From Parerythrobacter lutipelagi (lineage in GTDB: Bacteria; Pseudomonadota; Alphaproteobacteria; Sphingomonadales; Sphingomonadaceae), in the NCBI RefSeq assembly GCF_005434975.1, contig NZ_SKCJ01000002.1, positions 806,001 through 870,000 on the forward strand: a stretch of DNA of 64,000 nucleotides, given 5' to 3'. Of this stretch, positions 29,541-37,916 are shown piece after piece. The notes beneath the pieces are model-generated. The model saw nothing but the letters and a program-made list of their open reading frames with translations. It searched no databases and was not told the DNA's origin. The translations under genes were made by a program, and so were the position numbers. Every line of letters begins with the position of its first letter. The stretch's first letter is position 1.

Positions 29541-30668
29541 ATGCGTGCCGAAGGGCAGGCCCATATTGATCGTATCGAAGCCGCGTTGCAGCTTGTGCGC
29601 CAGTCGCTCGACTGGGACCGCGCACTGCGCCGCCTCGATGAGCTGAACGCGAAAGTGCAGGATCCGACCCTTTGGGACGACCCTGCAGAGGCGCAGGCGA
29701 TCGGTCGCGAGCAGAAGCAGCTCGAGACATCGGTCAACACGGTCAATGAAATCTCGGGCGAGATGTCCGACGCTATCGAATTCATCGAAATGGGCGAAGC
29801 CGAAGGCGACGACGATATCGTCAATGATGGCCTCGCCAGCCTTGCAAAGCTGGCTGACAGAGCAGACGCGGACAAGGTTCAGGCGCTGCTTTCAGGTGAG
29901 GCCGACGGCAACGACACCTATCTTGAAATCCATGCCGGAGCCGGCGGAACCGAGAGCCAGGACTGGGCAGAAATGCTGTTCCGCATGTATGCCCGCTGGG
30001 CCGAACGGCGTGGCTTCAAGGTCGAGACCGTCGAATATCAGGCGGGCGATCAGGCGGGGATCAAGTCGGCCACGCTGCTGATCAAGGGCGAAAACGCCTA
30101 TGGCTATGCCAAGACCGAGAGCGGCGTGCATCGCTTGGTCCGGATCAGCCCCTACGATAGCAGCGCTCGGCGCCATACCTCGTTCAGTTCGGTATGGGTC
30201 TATCCCGTCATCGACGATGACATTGAAATCGAAATCAATCCGTCCGATCTCAAGATCGACACATACCGCGCTTCGGGAGCAGGCGGACAGCACGTAAACA
30301 CCACCGACTCTGCGGTCCGGATTACGCACCAGCCAACCGGCATTGTGGTGGCGAGCCAGAACGACCGAAGCCAGCACAAGAACCGCGCAACAGCGATGGG
30401 GATGCTCAAGGCGCGGCTGTTCGAACGCGAGATGGCGGAACGTGAGGCGGTTGCTTCGGGCGAGTATCAGGAAAAGAGCGAGATCGGCTGGGGCCACCAG
30501 ATCCGTAGCTATGTCTTGCAGCCCTATCAGATGGTGAAAGACCTGCGCACCGGGCACACATCGTCTTCACCGGACGATGTACTCGACGGCGGGCTCGACA
30601 ATTTTATCGCGGCATCGCTGGCGCAGCGGGTGACCGGCGAAACGGTCGAAGTGGAGGATGTGGAATAA
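29541..30668 (+). CDS. prfB: peptide chain release factor 2
   Basis: 375 residues in one frame; GGAGAGA precedes the ATG. The catalytic tripeptide Gly248-Gly249-Gln250 (GAGGQHVN) triggers peptidyl-tRNA hydrolysis at UAA and UGA. The stop-recognition tripeptide reads SPY rather than the E. coli SPF (LVRISPYDSSARR). At the place where E. coli prfB has its in-frame UGA and +1 shift (near codon 25), this gene reads CTCGACTGGGAC straight through, so there is no programmed frameshift here. Confidence 0.96.
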   Translation: MRAEGQAHIDRIEAALQLVRQSLDWDRALRRLDELNAKVQDPTLWDDPAEAQAIGREQKQLETSVNTVNEISGEMSDAIEFIEMGEAEGDDDIVNDGLASLAKLADRADADKVQALLSGEADGNDTYLEIHAGAGGTESQDWAEMLFRMYARWAERRGFKVETVEYQAGDQAGIKSATLLIKGENAYGYAKTESGVHRLVRISPYDSSARRHTSFSSVWVYPVIDDDIEIEINPSDLKIDTYRASGAGGQHVNTTDSAVRITHQPTGIVVASQNDRSQHKNRATAMGMLKARLFEREMAEREAVASGEYQEKSEIGWGHQIRSYVLQPYQMVKDLRTGHTSSSPDDVLDGGLDNFIAASLAQRVTGETVEVEDVE

Positions 30669-30733
30669 GCTGTCGCAGCTCGATGCTTGTCCAAATCAGA
30701 TCAATGCCATAGCTTCCGTTCAGGAGGCGGAAT

Positions 30734-32827
30734 ATGGCGACTTTTTCGAAGCTTGCAGGCATCGCGCTCGCATTGTTCATGGCCCCATCGGCGCATGCCG
30801 AGCCGGGTTATGAAGACAGAGAGGTCCGCAGGCTTTCATGGCCTGAACTCCAGCGCTTCGAGAACGACCGCGAATTCCGGCGCTACTTGCGCGACGTCCG
30901 TTCTATCCAGAACCGCAAGCGGCGTGCTGAAATTTCACCGCCTCCGACGCTGGTGAATAGCGAGATCGTGGTAGCGATGACTCAGGATGTACCGCCTGAG
31001 GAGTGTATCGACCCCGATTTGTGTCCCGAGGAGGAGGCAGGATCCGTTGTTGTGACCGGATCTCGGATGCAATCGCAGCCGGCGACCACAGCAGTCTCGG
31101 CGGAGAGCATTACCAACACCCAAAAGGTCGGAGTCGATGAAGGCGATATCGTCAAACGCATCGGCGACTATTTTCTTGTCCTGCAGGATGGCAGATTGTT
31201 CGCAGTGAATTTTCGGACAATGACGCTGACCGACCGGATCGATGTATACCGCAAGGACGAAGACGGTGATCCAATAGGAGCCGATTGGTATGACGAAATG
31301 CTGGTCCACAATGACCAGATCATTGTCACTGCCTACAGCTACGAGGACGACGCCAGCGAGCTATCGGTTTTTCGTCTCGATCAGGCGTCGGGGCAGATGG
31401 AGCCACGCGGTGTATTCCTGATCAGTTCGGACGATTATTACGACATCGACAATTACGCGACACGTATCGCGGGCGACAATCTGATCATCCACACACCCTA
31501 TCAGGCGACTGATCTCGCGAGCCGCGAAAATCGCCCGCACATTCGGCGCTGGATTCCCGGTGAGGACTTCGACGAAGCGGTGAGCCGGGGCAAGCGCGTG
31601 CTTGATGCAGAAGACATCGTAAAACCGGTCTTCGGGGTGGCAGCCCCTTACGTACACACAATATCGGTCTGCCCGTTGGGTGATGTGGGTGCTGGCAAGC
31701 TCGACTGCGATTCGACGGCATTTGTCGGATCGGAATTGGCTGAGATGTTCGTGTCGACGAATGCCGTGTATCTCTGGACATCTGCTGCCGAGTACGAGGA
31801 TTTCTATTCCAACGACTATTGCAAGACAGGGGTGGCGAGGGCAGAATCCAAACTCGTCCCGCCCGGCGCTGTTTATCGCCTTGCACACCGCAGCCAGGAC
31901 CCGGAGGTTCTGTCAGTCCGCGGCGTGCCGCACGATCAGTTCTCCATGGATGAAACCGACGGGCGCTTCCGGATGCTGCTTGCTTGGGCGCGAACTGATT
32001 GCGACGATGATGAAATTCCAACCGAACTTGCGTTGCTGGAAGAAGGAACCCGCGCTTTCGGAGCGAAGTGGTTTGCGCCGCAAGACTCCCGGTTCGAGCC
32101 AATCCCCACGGCAGAAGGCCATTCAATCCAGAACCGGTTCGTAGGTCCGTGGCTGGTTTATGGTGGGCGTGCCAATTGGGGCGGCAGACCTCCATATTAT
32201 CGGCGTGGTGAGGACGAGACCGAAGCAGTGCTCCTCAAAAGTGATCTGATTGTCGTAAATGTGTCAGAGCCATCCAAGAATTTCAGCTTGGACATGGGCC
32301 ATCAACTCACCCGACTCGAAGCGCTTGGCTTGAACGCGATTGCCACAGGATATCGCGACAATTCAGGACTGATCGTGTCACACCTTGATCTTTCCGGTGT
32401 GCCGCAGTTCAGCGACCACCTTGCATTGCCCGACCGGTTCGAAAGCGAGAGCCGCAGCCATGCGTTCAACGCAACATTATCGACGGATGGATCGGGTATG
32501 CTAGGCCTGCCGACAGTGCTCAGGCGTGATCGGGCCAACCGCTTTCCGTGGTATTCGGATCAGTCGGACATCAGCTTTATGTCCGTCGCACCGGATGGCG
32601 CACTGGGCAGCCTTGGTGCATTGGGGGGGGAGCCCGCTGACAATATCGAGACTGCCGACGACTATGCATGCGAAGTTTCGTGCATCGACTGGTATGGCAA
32701 CGCACGACCGTTTTTCGTGGAAGGCCGCATCTTTGGCCTCATGGGCACGGATTTGGTGGAAGCGCAGCTGCAAGAAGGTGCGATTGTCGAGAAAACCCGG
32801 GTCGATCTCACAGCGTCCCCCCGTTGA
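30734..32827 (+). CDS. secreted beta-propeller protein (Beta_propel family)
   Basis: 697 residues; AGGAGG six bases before the ATG is the strongest ribosome site in this part of the window. Signal peptide ends at AHA|EP (after 22). The segment NTQKVGVDEGDIVK is the hallmark of the Beta_propel (DUF2339-unrelated, pfam09826) proteins, after which propeller-like strands follow. Cysteine-rich short patches (EECIDPDLCPEE, SVCPLGDVGAGKLDC, CEVSC) suggest disulfides, in keeping with a periplasmic or exported protein. Function unknown. The N-terminal GSVVVTGSRMQSQ looks like the start of a TonB-dependent receptor plug but there is no barrel. Confidence 0.85.
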   Translation: MATFSKLAGIALALFMAPSAHAEPGYEDREVRRLSWPELQRFENDREFRRYLRDVRSIQNRKRRAEISPPPTLVNSEIVVAMTQDVPPEECIDPDLCPEEEAGSVVVTGSRMQSQPATTAVSAESITNTQKVGVDEGDIVKRIGDYFLVLQDGRLFAVNFRTMTLTDRIDVYRKDEDGDPIGADWYDEMLVHNDQIIVTAYSYEDDASELSVFRLDQASGQMEPRGVFLISSDDYYDIDNYATRIAGDNLIIHTPYQATDLASRENRPHIRRWIPGEDFDEAVSRGKRVLDAEDIVKPVFGVAAPYVHTISVCPLGDVGAGKLDCDSTAFVGSELAEMFVSTNAVYLWTSAAEYEDFYSNDYCKTGVARAESKLVPPGAVYRLAHRSQDPEVLSVRGVPHDQFSMDETDGRFRMLLAWARTDCDDDEIPTELALLEEGTRAFGAKWFAPQDSRFEPIPTAEGHSIQNRFVGPWLVYGGRANWGGRPPYYRRGEDETEAVLLKSDLIVVNVSEPSKNFSLDMGHQLTRLEALGLNAIATGYRDNSGLIVSHLDLSGVPQFSDHLALPDRFESESRSHAFNATLSTDGSGMLGLPTVLRRDRANRFPWYSDQSDISFMSVAPDGALGSLGALGGEPADNIETADDYACEVSCIDWYGNARPFFVEGRIFGLMGTDLVEAQLQEGAIVEKTRVDLTASPR

Positions 32828-32910
32828 TCCATTGCTGGCAGCTTCATCTGCTGAAACAACAAGCGCTCGGAAGGTTTGCGCCGCTGCATTGCGCGGACTA
32901 TGGGGCGTGC

Positions 32911-33645
32911 ATGAGGCTTGTCCTGCCCTTGATCCTGTTTTCCGGCGCATTGTCGGGATGCACGCCGGCCGAAAGCGATCGGCCCGACAGCGCGCTCGAA
33001 TTCCCGCTACCGGACAGGCCAGTATCCTCGCTCGGCGCCAATGAATTCTCGACAGAAACCGCGCGTGATAACCGTGGTGAAGCGGAAACCGTGATGGATC
33101 TCGCCGGGATCGAGCCGGGCATGACGGTTGCCGATATCGGTGCGGGTGAAGGGTATTACACCGTGCGCCTGGCAGAGCGGGTCGGCGTTGATGGCCGTGT
33201 TCTGGCGCAGGATATTGACGGCGATGCCATTGCCCGTCTCGGCACACGGGTGGAGCGTGAGCGGTTCGAAAACGTTTCGATCAAGCTTGGCGCACCGGAT
33301 GACCCGCGCTTGCCTGAAAGCAGTTTCGATCGCGTGTTCCTGGTGCATATGTACCACGAAGTGCAGGAGCCATATGCGTTCCTTTGGCGGCTTTGGCCGT
33401 CGCTCCGGCCAGACGGTCAAGTGATCGTCGTCGATGTCGACCGACCGACCGACCAGCACGGGATCGATCCGCTGCTGCTGTCCTGCGAATTCGAGCGGGT
33501 CGGCTTCGAGCTGGTGGCTTTCAAAGATGCGCCGGAGCTTGCCGGGTACTATGCACAGTTCAAGCGAGCCGCTAACAGGCCCGCACCACAAGAAATAAAG
33601 CCATGCCAGGGGTCGCCCGGCGGCGCAGGCAACGCAGCCCCATAG
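32911..33645 (+). CDS. predicted lipoprotein with a SAM methyltransferase domain
   Basis: 244 residues from an ATG that gives a type II signal peptide with lipobox LSGC (Cys17). After a Pro-rich linker comes a class I methyltransferase fold: VADIGAGEGYYTVRLAE (motif I), LAQDIDGDA (acidic end of strand 2), FDRVFLVHMYHEV and LRPDGQVIVVDVD. Exported SAM-dependent enzymes are unexpected, because SAM is cytoplasmic; either the signal is not cleaved as predicted, or the fold has another role. A C-terminal Pro/Gln/Gly tail runs to the stop. Co-directional with its neighbours. Confidence 0.8.
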   Translation: MRLVLPLILFSGALSGCTPAESDRPDSALEFPLPDRPVSSLGANEFSTETARDNRGEAETVMDLAGIEPGMTVADIGAGEGYYTVRLAERVGVDGRVLAQDIDGDAIARLGTRVERERFENVSIKLGAPDDPRLPESSFDRVFLVHMYHEVQEPYAFLWRLWPSLRPDGQVIVVDVDRPTDQHGIDPLLLSCEFERVGFELVAFKDAPELAGYYAQFKRAANRPAPQEIKPCQGSPGGAGNAAP

Positions 33646-33671
33646 AGCTGCCGCGAGAGAATGGAATTGCA

Positions 33672-35078
33672 ATGAGTTTCAAGGGACTGAGCCCGATGGT
33701 TTACGGGGGCCGCGAAGTGTGGCCGCTGATCGAGGGCGGCAAAGGCGTTTCGGCTACCAATCACAGCAGCTCTGGCGCCTGGGCCGCGGCGGGGGGAATC
33801 GGGACTGTCAGCGCGGTAAACGCGGACAGTTATGACGAAGACGGCAACCCTGTTCCTCAGCTGTATCCGCAGGCCACCCGCAAGGAACGCCATGAACAGC
33901 TGATCCGCTACGCGATCGACGGGGCGACCGAGCAGGTGAAGCGGGCGCACGACATGTCCGGCGGCAAGGGCGCGATCAACATCAATGTCCTGTGGGAAAT
34001 GGGCGGCGCGCAGCAAGTGCTCGAGGGCGTTCTGGAGAACTGCCCGGGCCTGATCACCGGCGTAACGTGCGGTGCCGGGATGCCGTACAAGCTGGCTGAA
34101 ATCGCTCAGCGCCATAATGTGTGCTATTTGCCGATCATCTCCTCCGCCCGCGCATTCCGCGCCCTGTGGAAGCGCAGCTATTCCAAGGTTCCTGATCTGA
34201 TGGCTGCGGTGGTCTATGAAGATCCCTGGCTGGCGGGCGGGCATAACGGCCTGTCCAACGCCGAAGATCCGACCAAGCCTGAAGATCCCTTTCCCCGGGT
34301 GAAGGCACTGCGCGACACCATGCGTGCCGAGGGCGTGTCGGAGGATACCGCAATCGTCATGGCCGGCGGCGTGTGGTTCCTGCGCGAATGGGAAAACTGG
34401 ATCGACAATCCGGAACTTGGGAAGATCGCTTTCCAGTTCGGCACCCGTCCATTGCTGACGGAGGAAAGCCCCATTCCGCAAGTCTGGAAGGACATGCTCC
34501 GCACGGTCGAGCCGGGCGACGTTTTGCTGCACAAATTCAGCCCGACCGGTTTCTATTCGAGCGCGGTGAAAACCCCGTTCCTGTATGACTTGATGCATCG
34601 CAGCGAGCGGCAAATTCCGATTTTCAAACGGGATGAGGAAGAGGGCACGATTCCGCTGTCTGACCATGGCAAGGCCAAGTATTTCTGGGTTCATCCCGGC
34701 GACCAGCGCAAGGCGCAATCGTGGATGGCCGAAGGCTTCACCGAAGCGCTGAAGACGCCTGATGACTCCGTCGTCTTTGTAACTCCGGAGAGCGCGGAGG
34801 TGATCCGCAAGGACCAGCAGGACTGCATGGGCTGTCTGTCACATTGTGCTTTTTCCAGCTGGAAGGATCACGACAATTACACCACCGGCCGTCTGGCTGA
34901 TCCGCGCAGCTTCTGTATCCAGAAAACCCTGCAGGATATCGCCCACGGCGGCGACCCGGACGAGAACCTCGCCTTTGCCGGGCACGCGGCTTACCGTTTC
35001 AAGCAGGACCCGTTCTATTCCAACAATTTCACGCCAACCGTGAAGGAGCTGGTCGATCGCATTCTGACAGGGGATTGA
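33672..35078 (+). CDS. nitronate monooxygenase-like FMN oxidoreductase with a C-terminal cysteine cluster
   Basis: 468 residues. TIM-barrel flavoprotein of the NMO / 2-nitropropane dioxygenase group: GITGVTCGAGMPYKL-like segment, IVMAGGVWFL and the phosphate-binding AFQFGTRPL strand near the middle. After the barrel comes a segment with Cys385-x2-Cys388-x3-Cys392 (DCMGCLSHC) and Cys415 (FCIQ), spacing that could hold an iron-sulfur cluster or zinc. The usual NMOs (about 350 residues) lack this. The reading start is the first ATG after GAGAG; an upstream extension is possible. Substrate unknown. Confidence 0.83.
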   Translation: MSFKGLSPMVYGGREVWPLIEGGKGVSATNHSSSGAWAAAGGIGTVSAVNADSYDEDGNPVPQLYPQATRKERHEQLIRYAIDGATEQVKRAHDMSGGKGAININVLWEMGGAQQVLEGVLENCPGLITGVTCGAGMPYKLAEIAQRHNVCYLPIISSARAFRALWKRSYSKVPDLMAAVVYEDPWLAGGHNGLSNAEDPTKPEDPFPRVKALRDTMRAEGVSEDTAIVMAGGVWFLREWENWIDNPELGKIAFQFGTRPLLTEESPIPQVWKDMLRTVEPGDVLLHKFSPTGFYSSAVKTPFLYDLMHRSERQIPIFKRDEEEGTIPLSDHGKAKYFWVHPGDQRKAQSWMAEGFTEALKTPDDSVVFVTPESAEVIRKDQQDCMGCLSHCAFSSWKDHDNYTTGRLADPRSFCIQKTLQDIAHGGDPDENLAFAGHAAYRFKQDPFYSNNFTPTVKELVDRILTGD

Positions 35079-35091
35079 ACCTGACCCGCTG

Positions 35092-35790
35092 ATGGCAAAG
35101 ACTGAACCGAAGCCGCTGAAACGCTATATGCTTGGCGAATTGCGCGCCTTCCCGAAGGTGATCGTCAGCCCGGTTCGCTCTGCAGTTGCGTCCCCAGTGG
35201 TCGGAAGCGGACAGCCGGTGATGGTCATCCCGGGCATGCTGTCGGGAGATTCGACAGTGTCATTGCTCCGCCGATCGGTCGCCGCTGCAGGGTTTGACGC
35301 GCATGCGTCGGGCATTCGCTTTCACACCGGGGCCGACCTTGCGACATTTGCTGCTCTTGAGGCGCGAATCGATGCCATTGCACGCGGTTCCGGACGCAAG
35401 GTGACAATCGTCGGCTGGAGCCTTGGCGGCCTGTACGCGCGTGTCCTGGCGCAGCACCGGCCTGACTCGGTTGCGATGGTTGTCAGTCTCGGCTCGCCAT
35501 TCTCCGTCGGACCGCGCGCCAATCGGGCATGGCCGATCTACAACCTCGTAAACGGTCACACGGTCGATGACCCCCCGTTGCGAGACGATGTCGCCGTGAA
35601 GCCGCCGGTGCATACCGTGGCGGCGTGGTCCAGGCGCGACGGCGTGATCTCGGTTGAAAGCGCGCGGGGGAAATCGGGCGAGTGCGACGAAGAGGTGGAG
35701 ATGACCGGATCGCATCTCGATCTGGGCACTTCAGCAAAATGCGTGCGGCAAGTGATCGATATTCTAGGCGCGCGGACACACCTGATGTGA
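35092..35790 (+). CDS. alpha/beta hydrolase (lipase/esterase-like)
   Basis: 232 residues. Nucleophile elbow GWSLGG with Ser110, candidate acid Asp183 (SRRDGVIS) and His208 in TGSHLDLG complete the triad. MVIPGM and RVLAQHRPDSVAMVVSLGSP fit a lid-poor, cytoplasmic alpha/beta hydrolase of the GPI/PGAP1-like or lipase type. Only 13 bp after the NMO-like gene. Substrate unassigned; ends 7 bp before the convergent 2-hydroxyacid dehydrogenase gene. Confidence 0.85.
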   Translation: MAKTEPKPLKRYMLGELRAFPKVIVSPVRSAVASPVVGSGQPVMVIPGMLSGDSTVSLLRRSVAAAGFDAHASGIRFHTGADLATFAALEARIDAIARGSGRKVTIVGWSLGGLYARVLAQHRPDSVAMVVSLGSPFSVGPRANRAWPIYNLVNGHTVDDPPLRDDVAVKPPVHTVAAWSRRDGVISVESARGKSGECDEEVEMTGSHLDLGTSAKCVRQVIDILGARTHLM

Positions 35791-35797
35791 CCAGTCG

Positions 35798-36814
35798 CTA
35801 GATAAGGGCATCCAATACCTGGTCAGGCGGTCTGTGGCCGTCGGCCCAGAACCGGATATTGGCGATCACTTTCTCGCCGGATGCCTCGCGCCCTTCGACC
35901 GTTGCACTGCCGATATGGGGCAGGGTCATGACATTGGGGTGCCGGATCAGCCGCGGATCAACGTTTGGCTCGTCTGGATAGACATCGAGGCCGGCGCCTC
36001 CGAGATGCCCCGCCTCCAGCGCAGCGATCAACGCCTCCTGATCGACCAGGTCGCCGCGTGCCGTGTTGATCAATGAAGCGCCGGATTTCATCAGGCCAAT
36101 CCGCCGTTCGTCAAGCATGCCGATGGTTTGATCGGTTGCCGGGCAATGCAGCGTGAGAATATCCGCCATGCCGATCAGCTCGTCGAGTTCCTCGATATAG
36201 CTGGCACCCAGCATGCGCTCGATTGCTTCGGGCAGGCGCTTGCGATTGTGATAGGCGATTTCGAGCCCGAAAGCTTTCGCCCGGTGAGCCACCGCTTGTC
36301 CGATCCGGCCCATACCGACGATGCCAAGGGTTTTTCCGCCGATCTTGCGGCCCAGCAGGCTCGACGGTGCCCAGCCGGACCACTGACCGCTGCGGACCAG
36401 CTCTACGCCCTCCCGGATGCGGCGCGGCACACCGATGATTCCGGACATCGCAAGATCGGCAGTGTCATCGGTAAAAACACCCGGCGTGTTGGTGACCATG
36501 ATGCCGTTATCGCGCGCAGCCTTGAGGTCGATATGGTCTGTGCCCGCACCGAAACTGGCAATCAATCCGAGCCTGTCACCGGCTTGCTCGATCATCTGCC
36601 GATCGATCCGGTCGGTGACAGTCGGCACCAGAACGTCGCAACTGGCCATGGCGTCGACCAGCTGATCGCGCGAAAATGGGGTGTCCTGGGTGTTGAGCAC
36701 AGCGTCATAGAGCTCGGCCATACGCATCTCGACCGACGGCATGAGGTGCCGGGTCACGATAACTCGCGGTGTTCCCTCGAACCGGCGGTTTCCTGCTTCG
36801 CTCTGTTCAGCCAT
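35798..36814 (-). CDS. D-2-hydroxyacid dehydrogenase (glyoxylate/hydroxypyruvate reductase type)
   Basis: 338 residues. Rossmann domain with GMGRIG (168-172), catalytic Arg253 (TARGDLV), Glu282 (DVYPDEP) and His300 (LPHIGSAT), the standard D-isomer-specific triad. Glyoxylate or hydroxypyruvate reductase (GhrB/GyaR type) is the most likely assignment, since the substrate domain is GTDHIDLKAARDNGI; D-lactate or phosphoglycerate cannot be excluded. Divergent from the SH3 gene across an 87-bp gap, in which the promoters must overlap. Confidence 0.88.
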   Translation of the reverse strand: MAEQSEAGNRRFEGTPRVIVTRHLMPSVEMRMAELYDAVLNTQDTPFSRDQLVDAMASCDVLVPTVTDRIDRQMIEQAGDRLGLIASFGAGTDHIDLKAARDNGIMVTNTPGVFTDDTADLAMSGIIGVPRRIREGVELVRSGQWSGWAPSSLLGRKIGGKTLGIVGMGRIGQAVAHRAKAFGLEIAYHNRKRLPEAIERMLGASYIEELDELIGMADILTLHCPATDQTIGMLDERRIGLMKSGASLINTARGDLVDQEALIAALEAGHLGGAGLDVYPDEPNVDPRLIRHPNVMTLPHIGSATVEGREASGEKVIANIRFWADGHRPPDQVLDALI

Positions 36815-36901
36815 AGCGTTCGGCTAAGCCGAGCATGGCCTGTCGGTCAAGCATTCGCATTGCGCTTGTCGCCCGGTGGGGCATCGTTCTATTCAGCCGG
36901 C

Positions 36902-37381
36902 ATGTTCAAACGATTCCTTCCAGTGCTTGCCCTCGGGGTAGCATTTGCCTTCGGGCTCACATCGCCATTGTCCGCGCAGCAACGCGAGGTCCCCTACTGG
37001 GCGACGATCAACACCGATGAGCTGAATATGCGCGTTGGCCCCAGCCTCGAATTCAAGATCGCCTGGGTCTACCGGCGCGAAGGTTTGCCGTTGAAAGTCG
37101 TTCGGGTGGTCGAAGGGTGGCGCCTGGTGCGCGACCATGACGGGACCGAAGGCTGGGTCACTTCGAATCTCCTGTCTGCAGAACGCGGCGCGATTGTAGT
37201 GGGGGAAGGGCTTGCAGCCATGCGCGCTGCGCCCGCCGACAATGGCAAGCTCAAATGGAATGCCGAACCGGGTGTAAGCGGCAAGCTTGGCGACTGCGAT
37301 GCAGGCTGGTGCCTGTTCGATGTCAACGGCCGCTCTGGCTGGGTAAAGACCGACCGCCTGTGGGGTGCCGGAAAGCCCTGA
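36902..37381 (+). CDS. secreted SH3-domain protein
   Basis: 159 residues. Signal peptide ends at LSA|QQ (after 25). The mature protein is a bacterial SH3 repeat (WATINTDELNMRVGPSLEFKIAW ... EGWVTSNLLS) followed by a second SH3-like half (GDCDAGWCLFDVNGRSGWV) with one Cys pair. Such proteins bind peptidoglycan or envelope partners. Starts with a short hydrophobic leader and has no other domain. A perfect hairpin lies just after its stop and also serves the convergent small lipoprotein gene. Confidence 0.85.
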   Translation: MFKRFLPVLALGVAFAFGLTSPLSAQQREVPYWATINTDELNMRVGPSLEFKIAWVYRREGLPLKVVRVVEGWRLVRDHDGTEGWVTSNLLSAERGAIVVGEGLAAMRAAPADNGKLKWNAEPGVSGKLGDCDAGWCLFDVNGRSGWVKTDRLWGAGKP

Positions 37382-37393
37382 GCCGGATGGAAA

Positions 37394-37418
37394 AAGGGCG
37401 GCAATACATGCCGCCCTT
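37394..37418 (-). terminator. Rho-independent terminator, 10-bp perfect stem
   Basis: AAGGGCGGCA, loop ATACA, TGCCGCCCTT. On the - strand the stem is followed by TTTTT, 26 bp after the stop of the small lipoprotein gene, so it ends that transcript; on the + strand it falls 13 bp after the SH3 gene and may end it too, though there no T-run follows. Confidence 0.72.
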
Positions 37419-37443
37419 CGTGTGCATTCAATAGCGCCGGTTC

Positions 37444-37836
37444 TTACGAGGCTGTTTCGACCTTCCGGACGGTTACGCTTTCGCCATCGTCATTGGTTGC
37501 AGTCCAGCTACCGTCCTCGGCCTTCTCGCCGTCGGTCCAGCATTCCGGGGCTGATCCTTCTTCGGAAGAGTTGAAGCAAGTCTGCCCGTTGACCATGGCC
37601 ACGGTGCCCATCTCAACTCGTGCGCCGTCGACGCGATCGACGTAATTGCCGTCTTCATCGACGATGGTCGTCACGACGGTGCCGTCCGCCATAGTCGCTT
37701 CATATGTGCCGGCCATGGACTCTTCGGCTGGCGCTTCTGCAGTCGTCGCCGCGTCAGCTTCCACAGCTGCATCGTCTTCGCCCTGCGCGCAGGCGGCCAG
37801 TGCAACGCAGCTGGCCAGTGCAATCAACTTCTTCAT
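37444..37836 (-). CDS. small lipoprotein, unknown function
   Basis: 130 residues from MKKLIALASCV, preceded by AGGGAGA. Lipobox LAAC with Cys16, then an acidic Ala/Glu linker and a compact domain of repeated GTY/GTV strands with one Cys pair (QTCFNSSEEGSAPECW). The same short domain occurs in small exported proteins of sphingomonads, as far as I recall. Alternative start is the upstream ATG, giving 156 residues without a credible signal. Function unknown. Confidence 0.8.
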   Translation of the reverse strand: MKKLIALASCVALAACAQGEDDAAVEADAATTAEAPAEESMAGTYEATMADGTVVTTIVDEDGNYVDRVDGARVEMGTVAMVNGQTCFNSSEEGSAPECWTDGEKAEDGSWTATNDDGESVTVRKVETAS

Positions 37837-37916
37837 TGTTTGTCTCCCTGAAAGAAGCGCGGGCAGTAACACCGATCCGGTGGTTTGCCGAGTCACGCCT
37901 CTATCTGCGTTCACAA

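Noticed and set aside
36128-36901. Long + strand extension upstream of the SH3 protein
   Set aside because: Antisense to the hydroxyacid dehydrogenase; the signal peptide of the SH3 protein fixes its start downstream.
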